Source: Cerrena zonata
Lineage: Eukaryota > Basidiomycota > Agaricomycetes > Polyporales > Cerrenaceae
Reading direction: 5' to 3'
NCBI GenBank assembly: GCA_038087015.1
Contig: JASBNA010000040.1
Coordinates: 372,001-436,000 of the forward strand
DNA: 64,000 nt
Under the pieces are notes generated by a model, which ran no database searches, was not told the origin of the DNA, and was given only the letters and a program-made list of their open reading frames with translations. Position 1 is the stretch's first letter. Every line of letters starts with the position of its first letter. Position numbers and translations under genes: made by a program. Below are positions 22,546-34,544 of this stretch, in pieces.

Positions 22546-25138
22546 AACGTAAAGCAACGAAACGAGAATTGTATACTAGTTCCTGTCAGCTAGAGTCCAC
22601 AGAGATGAATCGTATTGAATCATTATGTTCGGTTGAATAAGATATTGAGCTGCAATGACAACGAAAAGCTATCAAACATCTGACCCGGTTTCCCTGCAGC
22701 TGTTAGCATTATTCTCTAAGTTAAATGGGGTTCAAATAAAGTTTAAACAAAATTCATCGGACTCCATCCTCCGAGACAAGCGTTTGACTTATGAAGCAGT
22801 TCAACCGTTGGGCCGTTGGCTCCGTTGCAGTAGTACAAACGTTTGTTCTTCTCACGTTCTAGTAGTAGAAAGTTCAATAGAAATGTTATGTTTAGTATTT
22901 CTGATCCATCAGTGTACAACATCCGTCTCTATATATTTGAACGGCTTCTATCTACTAGAATAAATGCCGCCGGGGACGTCGGCTAGATCCCTTGCTTGTG
23001 CCAAAGGGATAAGGCTGAAGATAATTTGAATGTTGTTACCTTGAAATGCGTGAGGATTGGAGTAGTGTTATCTCTTGAAAGTTTTCAATGCACCAATATT
23101 TATATTATCTTGTCCCCTACCCATTCCAGATATTAGCTACTGTTCCCCAATATATTATGAGAGATACATATCCAGTCAATTTCAAGTTCAATCAGATCAT
23201 TACCATGTTTACTTATGCTTCATATTTTTACAAATACCTCTTTTCCTGGGTACCTACAGTGTTGGTGATGCTCTTTGACGATGTTGTAATGCCAGTGCGA
23301 GTCAAAAAGAACCTAGGCTTGGTTCCAGCCTCTAGTATTTGGAAGACAGTCTCCAGAACCTCCCGCTATCATTTCTTCAAGTTCACACAAGTCGGTTCGC
23401 AGCTGGAGGGACCGTCGAAGAGGGGTAGAACATTTGCACTGTGTCCTGGTGTTCCATGGCATAGTCTCTGGTATCAAAGCTAGATTCATGGACACACTGT
23501 CGCTCCAAAATATTTTGCTAAGCTGTCCTTGAGTCCATTTATATATTATATATGTATTATTATCCAAGGTAGTACAAAACATACACTTTGCTCGAAGTGA
23601 GCACTGAGCAAGCGCCCCTGCGGCCCGCACGGGGCCCGGAGAGTTACGGAAGTCGGATTGAGCCGGGTTACATGCAATAAGCCCCAGCAGAGAGCCCTTG
23701 CAAGCAAGGGAATGTCGCCCTCGTTCCTTAACCCCACCACCGTGATTGCCTTCATCAACTGTATTCTCCCACATGAATCAACTTTACATTCAATATTTGG
23801 CTTGGCCTTTATCACCGAGGAGGTTGGGAGGAATGAGATGTAATTGTCCTACTTTCTTCCGGTTCGTGAGAATTTGAAAGTTGTTGGGCCCAGCCGCCGT
23901 TCTACGCAGTTCGGAGAGGTGATGCACAGGAAGATTCTATTATAGGCCTCAATACAATACGTAGTGCCTAACTGTTCAAAGTTAGTAGTCTATAGGAGAT
24001 ATTACTCACAGGCCTGTTTCCTACGACGAATTCTTATGAGTAACCTCTCTCGAGCCGTCACGCTGGAAATTACTACAAGAGATTATGTGCCGACTGGTAG
24101 GATAGTTGGACAGATCATGATGATGCAATGATGTCTGATGAAAAGTGCAGTGTAGACAGAGTCACAATGCATAACGACTGACAGCAAGACCAGGAACCTG
24201 TATAGTGGGTTTGATATTTATTGTAGAGTATAGGGCGTATTCCCTTTGAGCTTGAGTGAACTCGAATAGATACTGCATCGGCCCGGGGTAAGTACTCGGG
24301 TAGTCCGATGACGTCAGCATTCTATCTCCGTTTTCAACCTGCCCCAAAGTCTCTACCAGACTGCCACTACTAGTAGAACTTGAATCGAATCGCTGCACCT
24401 CAATCAACAATGTGAAACGCTATAAAGGATGTTGACTTAGATATCTTGACCGGTCACACTCCATGGGTACTCATCAAAACTAGGTCATGTCACCATAACT
24501 TCTACGATTCTGATCGATGGTCACTGGCACAATGTCTTATTTGTGGATGAGAAGGCTAGCACTCCAATAGTAATTTTCATACATCCCCTCTTGTGTTCTT
24601 GAAACTTCTATCGTATCCTGGTTCCAGTCCATACGTGACTTACATCTCGATGCAGGGTGAGATTTTGTATTTTAAGCAACATGGTACCAACGTTGCCGGT
24701 AACGCGATACAGTGGCTGCTGGAGACGCTTGTATACATCGGGAAATAGGTTAGTGTGCCATTATTATGATTTCGAACCCAAGACTAACTTGAACGTAACG
24801 GTTCGCGGGAATAAGACAAAATCCTTACTCAATCAGATATCAGAACTTGCATTGCACGTAGCAGCAAAACCAGTGTTTGGACGTCCAAACACTGGCCCTT
24901 GTGTGGATAGCTGGAAATACAGACGATTCAACAGTAGTCTCCGTACGATGCAAGATGTAACTTTCACCATGACGCTTCAGGTTGGAGTCCCCGAGCTCAC
25001 AATAATTGACCTCAACGTGGTCGGATTCGTGTCATGCATCCCCTAGTGTTCTATGGAATATCTGGATAGGACCCCTCATTCCTGGCCCTCCACCAACGCT
25101 GAACCGACCAACACGACCCACCTTTGCCCAGGCACAGA
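22546..25138. other. Spacer between GLOX copies 1 and 2
   Basis: The first 80 bases are 3' flank similar to that of copy 2 (both contain aatgaatcgtattga-like sequence or a close form). Beyond that no recognised gene. A GC-rich patch (23605-23640) contains a partly self-complementary ccctgcgg/cccgcacgggg sequence. A perfect 26-bp palindrome is at 24870-24895. Minus-strand frames at 23313-23815 are open but unlike any known protein. Confidence 0.45.
24870..24895. repeat. Perfect 26-bp palindrome
   Basis: CCAGTGTTTGGAC followed directly by its exact reverse complement GTCCAAACACTGG, with no spacer. It lies in non-coding or decayed sequence between the two glyoxal oxidase genes. Confidence 0.9.
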
Positions 25139-25725
25139 CATCAAGGTTTTGGCCTCTTTCGACTACTCATTCATTCTTGTTCATCTTCTTTTGTCTAGGC
25201 CTCATCACCAAAATAATGCCTCGGTTTCTTCAGCATCCGTTGAAGACCCCGCTCTTAAAACTGTAATAGCTTCGACCAAACAGTACGATGATACCCACAC
25301 AAGATCCTTCAAGTGGATTTATATACCTAAATAGATGGCTCGGTCCCTACGAGTTCATCCACTTGATGATGGAAAATCGAATCGCTGTCTCAGGTCCACT
25401 TCTTGATCAAGGTATCTGCCACCCCATCTTTCAATCAACCTCTTTGCTCTCTCATGCAAGGTGCTTTCTGTGAACAAAACGAAGAGTGCCTTACAGCATA
25501 CATTCCTTCTTAAACATTGTGACCTGCAAACTCCACTGGTATGCTTACTTGCGTTAACCATCCTCCCACAGTGCTTACGGATATCGCAGAGTTTAATCTC
25601 ACAGTTCTAAATATTCACGACCAGCTGAACTCGAATCGACTCTCACGACTCCATCCCACTGTCTCAGTGGTTCTCATCCTTACACCGGTCCTCAGGCTAG
25701 TATTGAAACGTACCTTCGGTTCTGT

Positions 25726-25740
25726 GCGGCACTTTGGCCG
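25726..25740 (+). promoter_or_regulatory. GCACTTTGGC box, GLOX copy 2
   Basis: gcggcactttggccg, about 32 bases before the TATA box at 25772; same relation as in copy 1. Confidence 0.5.
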
Positions 25741-25771
25741 TAACACAAATATACATCATTGACGGATATGG

Positions 25772-25779
25772 TATATAAG
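25772..25779 (+). promoter_or_regulatory. TATA box, GLOX copy 2
   Basis: TATATAAG followed by AAC, 76 bases between it and the ATG. Confidence 0.75.
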
Positions 25780-25854
25780 AACGAACACTTAACAGAATTA
25801 AACTCAGACGCATCTTCAGTGAGGTGCTTCAGAGTCACTACTGCCTCAGTTTAC

Positions 25855-27821
25855 ATGATAAGTCTTCTCCCATTACTCGCCGCCTCGGTGGCCCTCGCTA
25901 CTCCACTTGAAAGTCGGGCTCCAGGATGGACATTCACAGAGAAAGGTAACTCTGGAATCGTTGCACTGGAATCCATCGTCGTCTCCCCCACACTCGTCGT
26001 ATTCTTCGACCGAGCCTCTGACGATCCCCTTCAAATCAACGGCCACTCGGCTTGGGGTGCACTATGGGATCTACAGACCAGCAAGGTTACCCCTCTGGAT
26101 GTCGTTACTAATGGTTTCTGCGCAAGTGGTGCACTGATCAGTAATGGCTCGATGGTCCGTCGCTCTCCTCCGTTCTTAAATGTGGTGACTTATAGCTCTG
26201 TTTACACTGTAGGTCAGCGTCGGGGGTTTCCCCTTGGGCTTCCCCGGCAATCCTACTATTGAAGATGGGACCATGGGTTTGCGTATCTTCGAACCCTGCG
26301 ATGATCCTGCTGGTGTGGGTTGTACTCTCTTTGAAGACCCGCTGACTCTCCACCTCGCTGAAAGAAGGTTGGTGCGTACACGTAAACTTTTGAAACTTCT
26401 ACCGAGTATTTTCACAGATATTATCCTTCGTCGATTCGTATCCCAGACGGAAGTCTTATGATTCTTGGAGGAAGCCACAACAACGTCCCTTTTTACAACA
26501 CTATCGATGAAGCTGCATTGACTCTCGAATTCTTCCCTCCTAAAGATGGTGGTGTACCACGACCAATTGACTTCCTCAGGAGGACACTTCCAGCTAATCT
26601 TTTCCCTCGGTGAGTTGGTCATTCCACAACCCAATATTAGTAATCGACTAACTGATTGGATTTCATTTTCTAGACAATTCGTACTTCCGGACGGCAAGAT
26701 ATTCATGATCGCTAACAACCAGTCCATCATATACGATATCGAAACGGGCGATGAGCGTATCTTACCAGAAATCCCCAACGGTATACGAGTAACCAACCCT
26801 TTCGACGGCTCCGCCATTCTTCTCCCATTGTCACCTCCTGACTTCGCTCCTGAAGTCCTTGTTTGCGGTGGTTCAAACATCCCGGACACCGTTCCTGTCA
26901 TCGAAATTTCAAGACACGCTCCAGCATCAGACCAATGCAGCCGCATCCTTCTCACCGAAGAGGGTATCAAACGTGGGTGGGTTGTTGAGAGGATGTTGGA
27001 GCCGCGAATTATGCCCGAGTTGGTGCATGTCCCGAATGGACAGGTACTTATCATTAATGGTGCTCGGACTGGCGTTACTGGCATTGGAAGCGTAAAGGAC
27101 CCTCTTGGGAACTCTAACGCTGACCATCCCGTTTTCACCCCTTCGTTATACACGCCAAATGCACCTTTGGGGAGTAGGATTAGCAACATCGGACTGCCAA
27201 CGACCGATATTGCTCGATTGTATCACTCAAGGTATGTGAACAGACATTTACACCCGTGTTCGTATTACTAATGGTGTTGCCTTTTTTATATATAGCGTTA
27301 CTCTTACTCCTCAGGGCAACTTCCTTGTTGCTGGAAGCAACCCGAACATGGAAACGAACCTCACTGTGCCTGTCAACACAAGGAGTGAGTTCCGAGTGGA
27401 AACTCTCGACCCTCCCTTCATGTTTGCCCCTCGCCCCCGAATTCTCAATGCACCCGCGAAGATCGGTTTCGGAAAGCAGTTCACTGTACCTATTAGTATC
27501 CCTAACAATGTGCAGCCGAGGAATATTCAAGGTGGGTTACTACTTCTATTTATGCTTGATGCCAACTAACTCGACTTGTACCTAGTCGCATTGATGGATC
27601 TTGGATTCTCGAGCCATGCCTTCCATTCCGGTGCTCGTCTGGTCTTTATGAGTGCTCAGTTATCTGGAGACCAACGCTCGCTTACCGTCACGGCCCCGCC
27701 TAACCCCAACGTCTTCCCTCCGGGTCCTGGGTTTGTCTTCTTGACCGTTGATGGTGTTACCAGTGAAGCCCAGAAAGTGATGGTCGGAACTGGTGCTTCT
27801 CCTCCTCAGACCAACTTTTGA
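25855..27821 (+). CDS. glx: Glyoxal oxidase (copper radical oxidase), copy 2
   Basis: Same role and fold as the gene at 20590 and identical in coding length (558 residues). Exons: 25855-26154, 26213-26367, 26418-26609, 26674-27231, 27296-27531, 27586-27821. A frame running further upstream opens with TTG; the ATG at 25855 gives the signal peptide [20 protein letters not shown]. Active-site residues are present: Cys in NGFCASGA, Tyr in RYYPSS, Tyr-His in ARLYHS, His in SSHAFHS. The C-terminus PPQTNF is shared with copy 1. The first intron donor is GTCCGT and the second GTTGGT, both weak. All introns interrupt the same codons as in copies 1 and 3. Direct neighbour of copy 1 in the same direction. 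Confidence 0.95.
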
Positions 27822-28540
27822 AGTATAAAGCGATGAAATGAAATGTAAAGTAGTTTGCTGATCATGTTCCCGGGGAAATGAATCGTATTGAGCTCTTACG
27901 ACTGGCTTCTTGCTGTTAAGACTACGGAAAACCTTGAATTTACCTCTTGTATCGGAACGCTATTGTTTCTCTTAGTCTCCGTGCGCGATGCTGAACTTGA
28001 ACACCGCAACAATCCGTCTCAAGCTCGCCACGATGAATTTGCCCTTCAAATTCAAGTTAGAGGGTCGACGTTAACGTGTTGACACGAGCAATAAAGTCAC
28101 TGCGATCATGAAAGCACCTCAGCTTGCTAATGAAACAATTTTAGATGAGGTTATCAAGCAACTAGAGCAGATTCCCACTGTACACGGTATAATAGAACTT
28201 GGTCTCATATACATAGGCCTTGGCTCCTCCACTGAGCAATGGAACGAGTTTGATAATATTCTCATTGGAAAGAAATTCAAATCACTTTGTAAAATAGGGG
28301 CATGACCTCAATGCGGTCTTCAGTATATGAATTTTACATGAAATGTAGACCTCTGTGTAAAAGGTGTTAGTTATTTATGCGTAAATATGAAGCTTTATTT
28401 CTAGTTTGTGGTATGTGTGTTTTTTCACAGATCTTAAACAACTGTTTCAATACTTAGCATACAGAAAATTCACATCCAAAGGGCTTCATTGTTGTGACGC
28501 ATAATTTACAAAAACTAATGTACAATCACTACTTCGCGCG
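27822..28540. other. Tail-to-tail spacer between GLOX copies 2 and 3
   Basis: About 720 bp between the converging 3' ends. The plus-strand frame at 28108-28305 (start MKAPQLANETILDEVIKQLE) is short and unrecognised. Probably 3' UTRs plus the duplication junction. Confidence 0.5.
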
Positions 28541-30507
28541 TTAGACAAAATTAGTTTGGGGAGGAGCAGCACCTGTCCCGACCATGACCTGCTGTCCTTC
28601 GCTCGTAACACCGTCAATAGTCAAAAAAATAAACGCAGGACCGGGAGGGAAGATGTTCGGGTTGGGTGGAGTTGTGATCGTGAGCGAGCGTTGGTCTCTC
28701 GATAACTGAGCATCCATAAACACTAGACGAGCACTAGAATGGAATGCATGGCTCGAGAATCCCAAGTCCATCAACGCGACTATGAGAATCTATTTAGTCT
28801 ATCTCGTATAAGGGTACGCGGGATAAATTACCTTGGATATTCCTAGGTTGTAGGCTATTAGGGATACTGATAGGTACGGTAAATCGCTTTCCGAAACCAA
28901 TCTTCTCGGGTGCATTGAGGATACGAGGACGAGGGACGAACATGAAGGGAGGATCGAGAGTTTCCACTCGGAACTCGCTCCTCGTGTTCACGGGCACAGT
29001 AATGTTAGTGTTGTTGTTCGGGTTGTTTCCGGCGATCAGGAAGTTCCCCTGGGGAGTAAGAGTAATACTGACAAAGGGTGTCTCAGTCAGTCACAGAGAT
29101 AGGTCTGGTATCTATTTGGTTTACATACGTCGAATGGTACATCCTAGCAATGTCGGTCGTTGGCATTCCGATGTTGCTAATTCTTCTTCCTACAGGTGCG
29201 TTGGGCGTGTACAATGACGGAGTAAAGACTGGGTTGTCGGCGTTAGAGTTACCAACAGGGTCCTTGACGGTTCCGATGGCTGCAACGCCAGTCCGAGCAC
29301 CATTAATGATAAGTACCTGTCCGTTCGGGACATGCACCAACTCGGGCATAATTCGCGGCTCCAACATCCTTTCGACAACCCAGCCACGCTTGATACCTGC
29401 CTCTGTGAGAAGGATACGGCTGCATTGATCTGTTGCTGGTGTCTGACTGGAAATATCGCCTTGAGGGGTGGTGTCTGGGATATTGGTACCGCCGCAAACG
29501 AGCACTTCGGGAGTGAAGTTGGGGGGTGACAATGGGAGAAGAATGGCGGAGCCGTCGAAAGGGTTGGTCACGCGAACACCGTTGGGGATGTCGGGTAAGA
29601 TACGCTCAGCACCCGTTTCGATGTCGTAAATGATAGACTGGTTGTTGGCGACCATAAACACTTTACCATCGGGAAGCAAAAATTGTCTACGGTATTTCCT
29701 CAGTCAGGTACATCATGGATCCCAAAATAGTTTACGCACCGAGGGAAAAGGTTAGCTGGAAGACTTCTCTTGAGGAATTCAGAGGGCCGAGGGACACCAC
29801 CAAACTTGGGTGGGAAGAACTCGACAGTCAGGGCAGCTTGATCGATAGTATTGTAGAAACCGGTGTTTCGATGGATTCCGCCGACAATCATAAGACTGCC
29901 ATCGGGGATACGAATCGAGGAAGGGTACCATCTGAAGGAAAACTTAGTAACAGGTTTTACGATACAAAGCTAGCAGAATGACCTCTTCTCGGCGAGATGG
30001 AAAGTTGCTGGATCTTCGAAGACGGTGCAACCTACGCCGGCCGGGTCATTACAAGGTTCGAATAGACGCAGTCCAGTAGTTCCGTCTTCGATGGTCGGAT
30101 TACCTGGGAAGCCATTGGGATCGCCTCCAACGCTCACCTATAGATATTACGAAGTTGATTATCAAATAAGACGTCGAATGTAGAGGATAACATACCATGG
30201 TTCCGTTACTAAGACGTGAACCACTCGCACAGAACGAGTTCGTAATAAGATCCAAAGGGGTGACCTTGCTAGTCTGGAGGTCCCACAACGCTCCCCAAGC
30301 GGAGTGGTTGTTAATTTGAAGAGGGTCATCAGAAGCTCGGTCGAAGAATAAAACAAGAGTAGGAGAAACGACGATAGCTTCCAACCCGACAATACCAGAG
30401 TTACCTTTCTCGGTGAATGTCCATCGTGGAGCTTGAGCGTCGAGGGGCGTAGCAAGGGCTATAGAAGCTGCGAAGAGCGGAAGAACGGCCTTCAGCAATC
30501 GTAACAT
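28541..30507 (-). CDS. glx: Glyoxal oxidase (copper radical oxidase), copy 3
   Basis: Inverted third copy, 563 residues. Exons on the minus strand: 30196-30507, 29983-30137, 29740-29931, 29129-29686, 28832-29067, 28541-28779; the four middle exons have exactly the same lengths as in copies 1 and 2. The signal peptide is four residues longer ([20 protein letters not shown]). Active-site residues: Cys in NSFCASGS, Tyr in RWYPSS (the RWYPS form), Tyr-His in ARMYHS, His in SSHAFHS. The last exon has one extra codon (ends TNFV). Splice donors are all near consensus (first intron GTATGT), unlike the first intron of copies 1 and 2. Extracellular H2O2 producer by family knowledge. Confidence 0.95.
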
Positions 30508-31212
30508 GATCACACTGAAGCTCCGTCAGGTGCCTCGAAGTAAGCCATTGGAATATGTATGTTCTTATATACTATACGAGTAAGTGAGGTCGCCAAAGTA
30601 CCTCGTTGACCCGGAGCGATGTCACAGTATCAACTCCAAAGGCCGGTGTATTGATGAGAACTAAAATGACGGAAAAACGGAGTCGTGAGAGTGAACCAAA
30701 GTACAACTGACCTCGAGTTGCAGTTAATATTTAGAACTGTGAGATTGAATCCTATGATGTTCGTAAGCACTGTGAGACGACAGAGAAGTGAGGGGTGGCG
30801 TACTAGGGAAGTGGGAGGGTCACAGTATCAAAGAAGAAGTGTATATGGTAAGATATTCTTTGCGTTTTCACAGAAAATACCAGGCATGAGAGATTGAGTA
30901 GGCTGTGCAAAGAACGAGAGCATGTTCGACCTTCGCCGGAAACTGAAAATGGAACACCGAGGGAAGTTGCGATCAAAGTCGTAGCCACACCAGAGACTGC
31001 GTCCCGCTCGACTAAATGAGTGTATCCGTTTGAGGAGTAATGTGTGTGAGTATGAGAGCATTATTTGGTCGAATCCATTGTGGCACTGAGACCAGGGAAA
31101 ACGACGGGTGCTGAAGAAACCATGACCTACATCCTGTTAGTGAGAGGGCCAAGCAAAAGAAGCCTAATAATAAGCGTAAATGGCGAATTGGAAGAAGTCA
31201 AAACCTTCATGT
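30508..31212. repeat. Duplicated upstream segment, copy 3 (inverted)
   Basis: Read on the minus strand it repeats the order of landmarks found before copies 1 and 2, from the ATGAAGGTTTTGAC string (about 31199-31212) through GGTCTCAGTG and CATACTCACACACAT to the TATA box. It is particularly close to copy 1. Confidence 0.75.
30564..30571 (-). promoter_or_regulatory. TATA box, GLOX copy 3
   Basis: Minus-strand TATATAAG followed by AAC, 56 bases before the ATG at 30507. The matching TACTTTGGCG box is at 30591-30600, about 20 bases further upstream. Confidence 0.7.
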
Positions 31213-31438
31213 TTGTGGGTTTCCCGGCTAATGTCAGTCACGTTCGTCAGTTGTCAGCTCCCGAGGTCGGAATTAGAGTCAAGTGAAGGAAGGGAATAGG
31301 CGGACGAGAAGAATGGATTAGAGTACATATACAAGGTAGCAGTGTACATAGATAACCCTTTTAATACAGTTCTTACAGTCTAGACGTCGCATAAAGCACC
31401 CGGAGAAACATCATGAGAATGATATGTAGTGATATATC
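31213..31438. other. Short spacer
   Basis: Between the duplicated segment and the 3' end of the small secreted gene; nothing else seen. Confidence 0.5.
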
Positions 31439-31953
31439 TCAACCAACTACATTGAGTTTAATTACGGTCGACTCTGTCTCGATGGTGGGATCACCCTAGA
31501 GAGAGCCAATATTAGAGTTGCCATAGAACATGGTATCCACGGAGTACTTACACCAGCAGTATAATAATGTGTGATATTCAGAAGGGCGGGCCCCTTGGGC
31601 AAATTCGCGGGTACAACATGGATCATTGCAGTGGGAGGTACGTCTTGGGTTATGTTGAAGGTACTGTTATAGAGATTGCGCGGGACGCCGTCTTCCCAGC
31701 TTATGGCATCGATTTGAAGTCTAAGATCGATTTGGACAGGATTTTTCGCCTTACACCCAAAAGCCAGTTATGTCAATTTCAAACCCAAGGTCACAGCGGT
31801 AATATCGCTCACCAATTTTACGATATCCACCTCGAATGGCGTCAACATTGTGATGTTCGTACCCGGCTTAGGCGCAGTAACATTCATTCCAGGACCTTCT
31901 AACTGTGCAAGAACTGTCGCAGCTAAGGCCGCTAGAACAAAGAGGTTCTTCAT
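31439..31953 (-). CDS. Small secreted protein, paralogue of the 37.9 kb gene
   Basis: Three-exon gene, 131 residues: 31813-31953, 31552-31749, 31439-31495 (396 nt, in frame). Signal peptide MKNLFVLAALAATVLAQ, nearly the same as in the gene at 37932. Mature protein: an N-terminal strand-rich stretch (NVTAPKPGTNITMLTPFEVD), the middle with NSTFNITQDVPP and HVVPANLPKGPALLNITHYY, and a short third exon (DPTIETESTVIKLNVVG). Intron positions match the 37932 gene, which supports common origin although the sequences have drifted far. The pattern resembles small secreted fungal immunoglobulin-like proteins; distant relation to the Nis1-like effector family is possible but not shown. No Cys in the mature part, unlike its paralogue. 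Confidence 0.75.
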
Positions 31954-33067
31954 GGTGGGTCGTGGTGATGACAGTTGAGGACAGCGAGGAAACACGAGGT
32001 TTGCCTGCATAACGCTTGATGGACATCTAGACTATATACCCTCGCGCCAAAACGGCGTACGTACTCCGTCCGGTCTTGATCCAGCAAGATGATTGCAAGA
32101 GCAATTATCGGAAGTAACAGGCGTGGTTTCATTTCGGGCGTCGGAAGAAGTCTGGTCGGTTCGATTTAGAGATTGAGAAGGGTAGTGTTCGGCCAAGAAC
32201 TGTTGACCTAACAGAAAGTATTTGCGTATTACACCCAAGGGACCGACTACTTCGTAGGTTTAACGCGGCCTCCAAGTCGTTTCGGAGTAAAGTAGAACTA
32301 GCGGGAAGACGAGATCGCCGCCCAGCTGCTACGTGGGCGGCCCTTTGGTCAACGTGGCTATACACCTCAGGCAGGCCAGGTTGCCCTAAGGTTCAACGAC
32401 GGGTCCTCATAGGGTAGTGGGTGAGCTATTTCATACCGGGGAACCTACGTTGCTATCGGTGGCGTTAGGTTTGTCTTGCTTGGGCCCTGAAATTCCTAGA
32501 TTTGGGGGTAGGCGTCATATATCAGAGATGAGACATAACCTCCGAGTATACAGGGAGAAATGCTCGAACCTTATTTGAGACTGGAATAAATGAGGTTTTT
32601 ACTCTCGGTTGACACGGTAAGGGACTAAGGCACAACGAGGTGCTCCGACGAGTATAAGCATCGCGTGTGTGTAGTGCCAGAGGTATCCTTGATGCATGCG
32701 TCAAAGTCGTTAACGGATTGTTTAGCTAGAATTCTGTCGTTTAAGCAGCCAAGATGATGACAAGTTGAGGAAACTTTGAAAGCAACTGGCAGTGGTCATG
32801 AGTGCCAGTAATCAAAACAGTCTCACGAATTCGACATCTCTCACGATCAAGAAGCATCAGTTTATTCAAAATCACCCTGACAGTCCCGTTTACCACATAT
32901 CTAGCCCGAATGACAAAATATTGTTTCATACGCAGAGGATTCCAATTTAGACTGCTCAACTACGAAGCTGCACTAGGTAATTTAACCTTCATGCAGGAGT
33001 ATCGCTCTTCCCCGCGTCTAGTAGACATACAGACTATTCTACAACACAATTCAATTCAACGTTGGCT
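31954..33067. other. Intergenic region with a GC-rich hairpin
   Basis: No gene recognised. At about 32319-32343 GCCGCCCA and TGGGCGGC form an 8-bp stem around a nine-base loop. Short frames here carry no known motif. Confidence 0.45.
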
Positions 33068-34544
33068 TTAAGGTTGTTCTAGCTTCCAGCCAAATACCGT
33101 CTCACTTTCCTTCAATCTTTCACAAACATGCTTCACCTTATCATCATCTACATTCGCCACCGAGAATCGAATCCACCTATCCTCAATATGCTCATTCCCT
33201 CCCTTCCCACTTGTCATACCAGCCCGAGGTCCGAAAAACCCAGCGGGTAAACTCAACACGCCCATCTCCTCTGCCAACCTCTTCGCCACCTCCGTAGCAC
33301 CCTTCTCCACAAATGGATGTTTGACGAATGCATAATACCCACCCTGAGCCCCGATCCGCCATCGAGGTGAAAGGAGTGACTTGAAGAGAGTGTGACGATG
33401 AGCGAGAGCTTCGTTATTCGATTGGACGAATGGTCGGAGGGTGGGCAGGAGGGGAGCTAGAGCTAGTTGGGGTGGACGTGGAGCACAGATTTGAATATTA
33501 TCGAGTGCTTTGTTGAGGGATGGGATGAAGTCAGGTGAGGCGCAGATGAGACCTAGTCTGTGACCCGGGATACAGTATGATTTGGAAAAAGAGAACAAGT
33601 GGATGATTGTTGATCGCCAGGACCAGTCGGAAGAGACTGGAGTGTTTACTAATGAGGAAGGCGAGAAGAGTTGGTGTGGCGGGAGGTGATCAGGACCAAG
33701 GAAGTCTCGATAGGTTTCGTCGAGGATAAGAGCGAGGTTATATGCTCGAGCAAGCTTGGCAAACGAAGCTATGTGTGAAGCTGGATATATTGCGCCGGTC
33801 TACATGGGTCGAATGAGATTTATGCATATATGGGATAGAGAATATACGACATACTGGGTTATTTGGTGTGACAAGAACGATCGCTTTCGTCCTGGATGTG
33901 ATTAACTTTCCACACTCCTCAGCAGACGGCAAAAAGCCATTCTCAGGATCAGTTCCCAGAGGAACTGGTGTAATCCCAAGCATAGTCAAAGTCATCCTAG
34001 ATGGACATCAATATCCATGGCACTGGATTCCATCGAACTTGGTACTCACTCATGATTAAAATACCAAGGCACCGGCAGAATAACCTCATCTCCCTTCTCC
34101 GCAATCGTCATCAATGTAGCTGCAAAAGCCAAATTACACCCCGCAGTAATAGCGATATCATTCTCGTTTACGTCAATATCCTCCCCATACGGAATCTTCA
34201 TCTCTTCCGTGATTGCTTTTCGTAGGGATGGTTCACCGACATTGGGGACATAACCACAACTTGATGGCGAGGAGCTTGTTTTGCCGAGAGCTGAGAGGAA
34301 GAGGGATGGTGGTGGAACGCCTGGAACTCCTTGAGACATGTCCAGGAGAGGACGAGTCGGAGTGGGTTTGTAGTGTTCCGCCCATGCGTATGCTTGGGGG
34401 ATACTGACCAGATTCCGTTAATACTCGGGAAACGTGAGATAGGAGTCAAAAAGGGAAGGCGTACGGAGGTTTGCTGGTTTGCTCGATGGCATTTGAGAGA
34501 CGAAAGCGTAACCCAGACATTCTGAGTGGTAAGGTGAAACGCAT
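33068..34544 (-). CDS. PLP-dependent aminotransferase, class I/II
   Basis: Fold-type I aminotransferase of about 435 residues. Exons: 34465-34544, 34050-34403, 33855-33996, 33068-33799 (1308 nt, in frame). Start at 34544 gives MRFTLPLRMSGLRFRLSN; the second Met (MSGLRFRL) is an alternative. Recognisable blocks: LLDMSQGVPGVPPP, CGYVPNVGEPSLRKAI, ITAGCNLAFAATLMT, VPWYFNHEMTL, IVLVTPNNPTGAIYP (the NNPTG loop that positions the pyridine ring), LILDETYRDF (Asp for the ring nitrogen) and FSFSKSYCIPGHRLG with the Lys that binds PLP; the Arg of the C-terminal RFSVANV segment would bind the substrate carboxylate. Closest to general aspartate/aromatic-type fungal aminotransferases; exact amino acid not decidable. 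Likely cytosolic. Confidence 0.92.

Larger units (their letters stand above)
25139..25854. repeat. Duplicated upstream segment, copy 2
   Basis: Homologous to 19876-20589. The best-kept part is the final 90 bases before the ATG (actcagacgcatcttcagtg is identical in both), but similarity continues back to the ATCAAGGTTTTGG string. Confidence 0.75.

Noticed and set aside
23590..23720. GC-rich patch as a possible rRNA or snRNA fragment
   Set aside because: No match to remembered 5S or spliceosomal RNA landmarks; pairing is only partial.
26176..27189. 337-codon open frame antisense to glyoxal oxidase copy 2
   Set aside because: It crosses exons and introns of a well-supported gene, has no known motif, and comparable partial antisense frames occur in the other copies.
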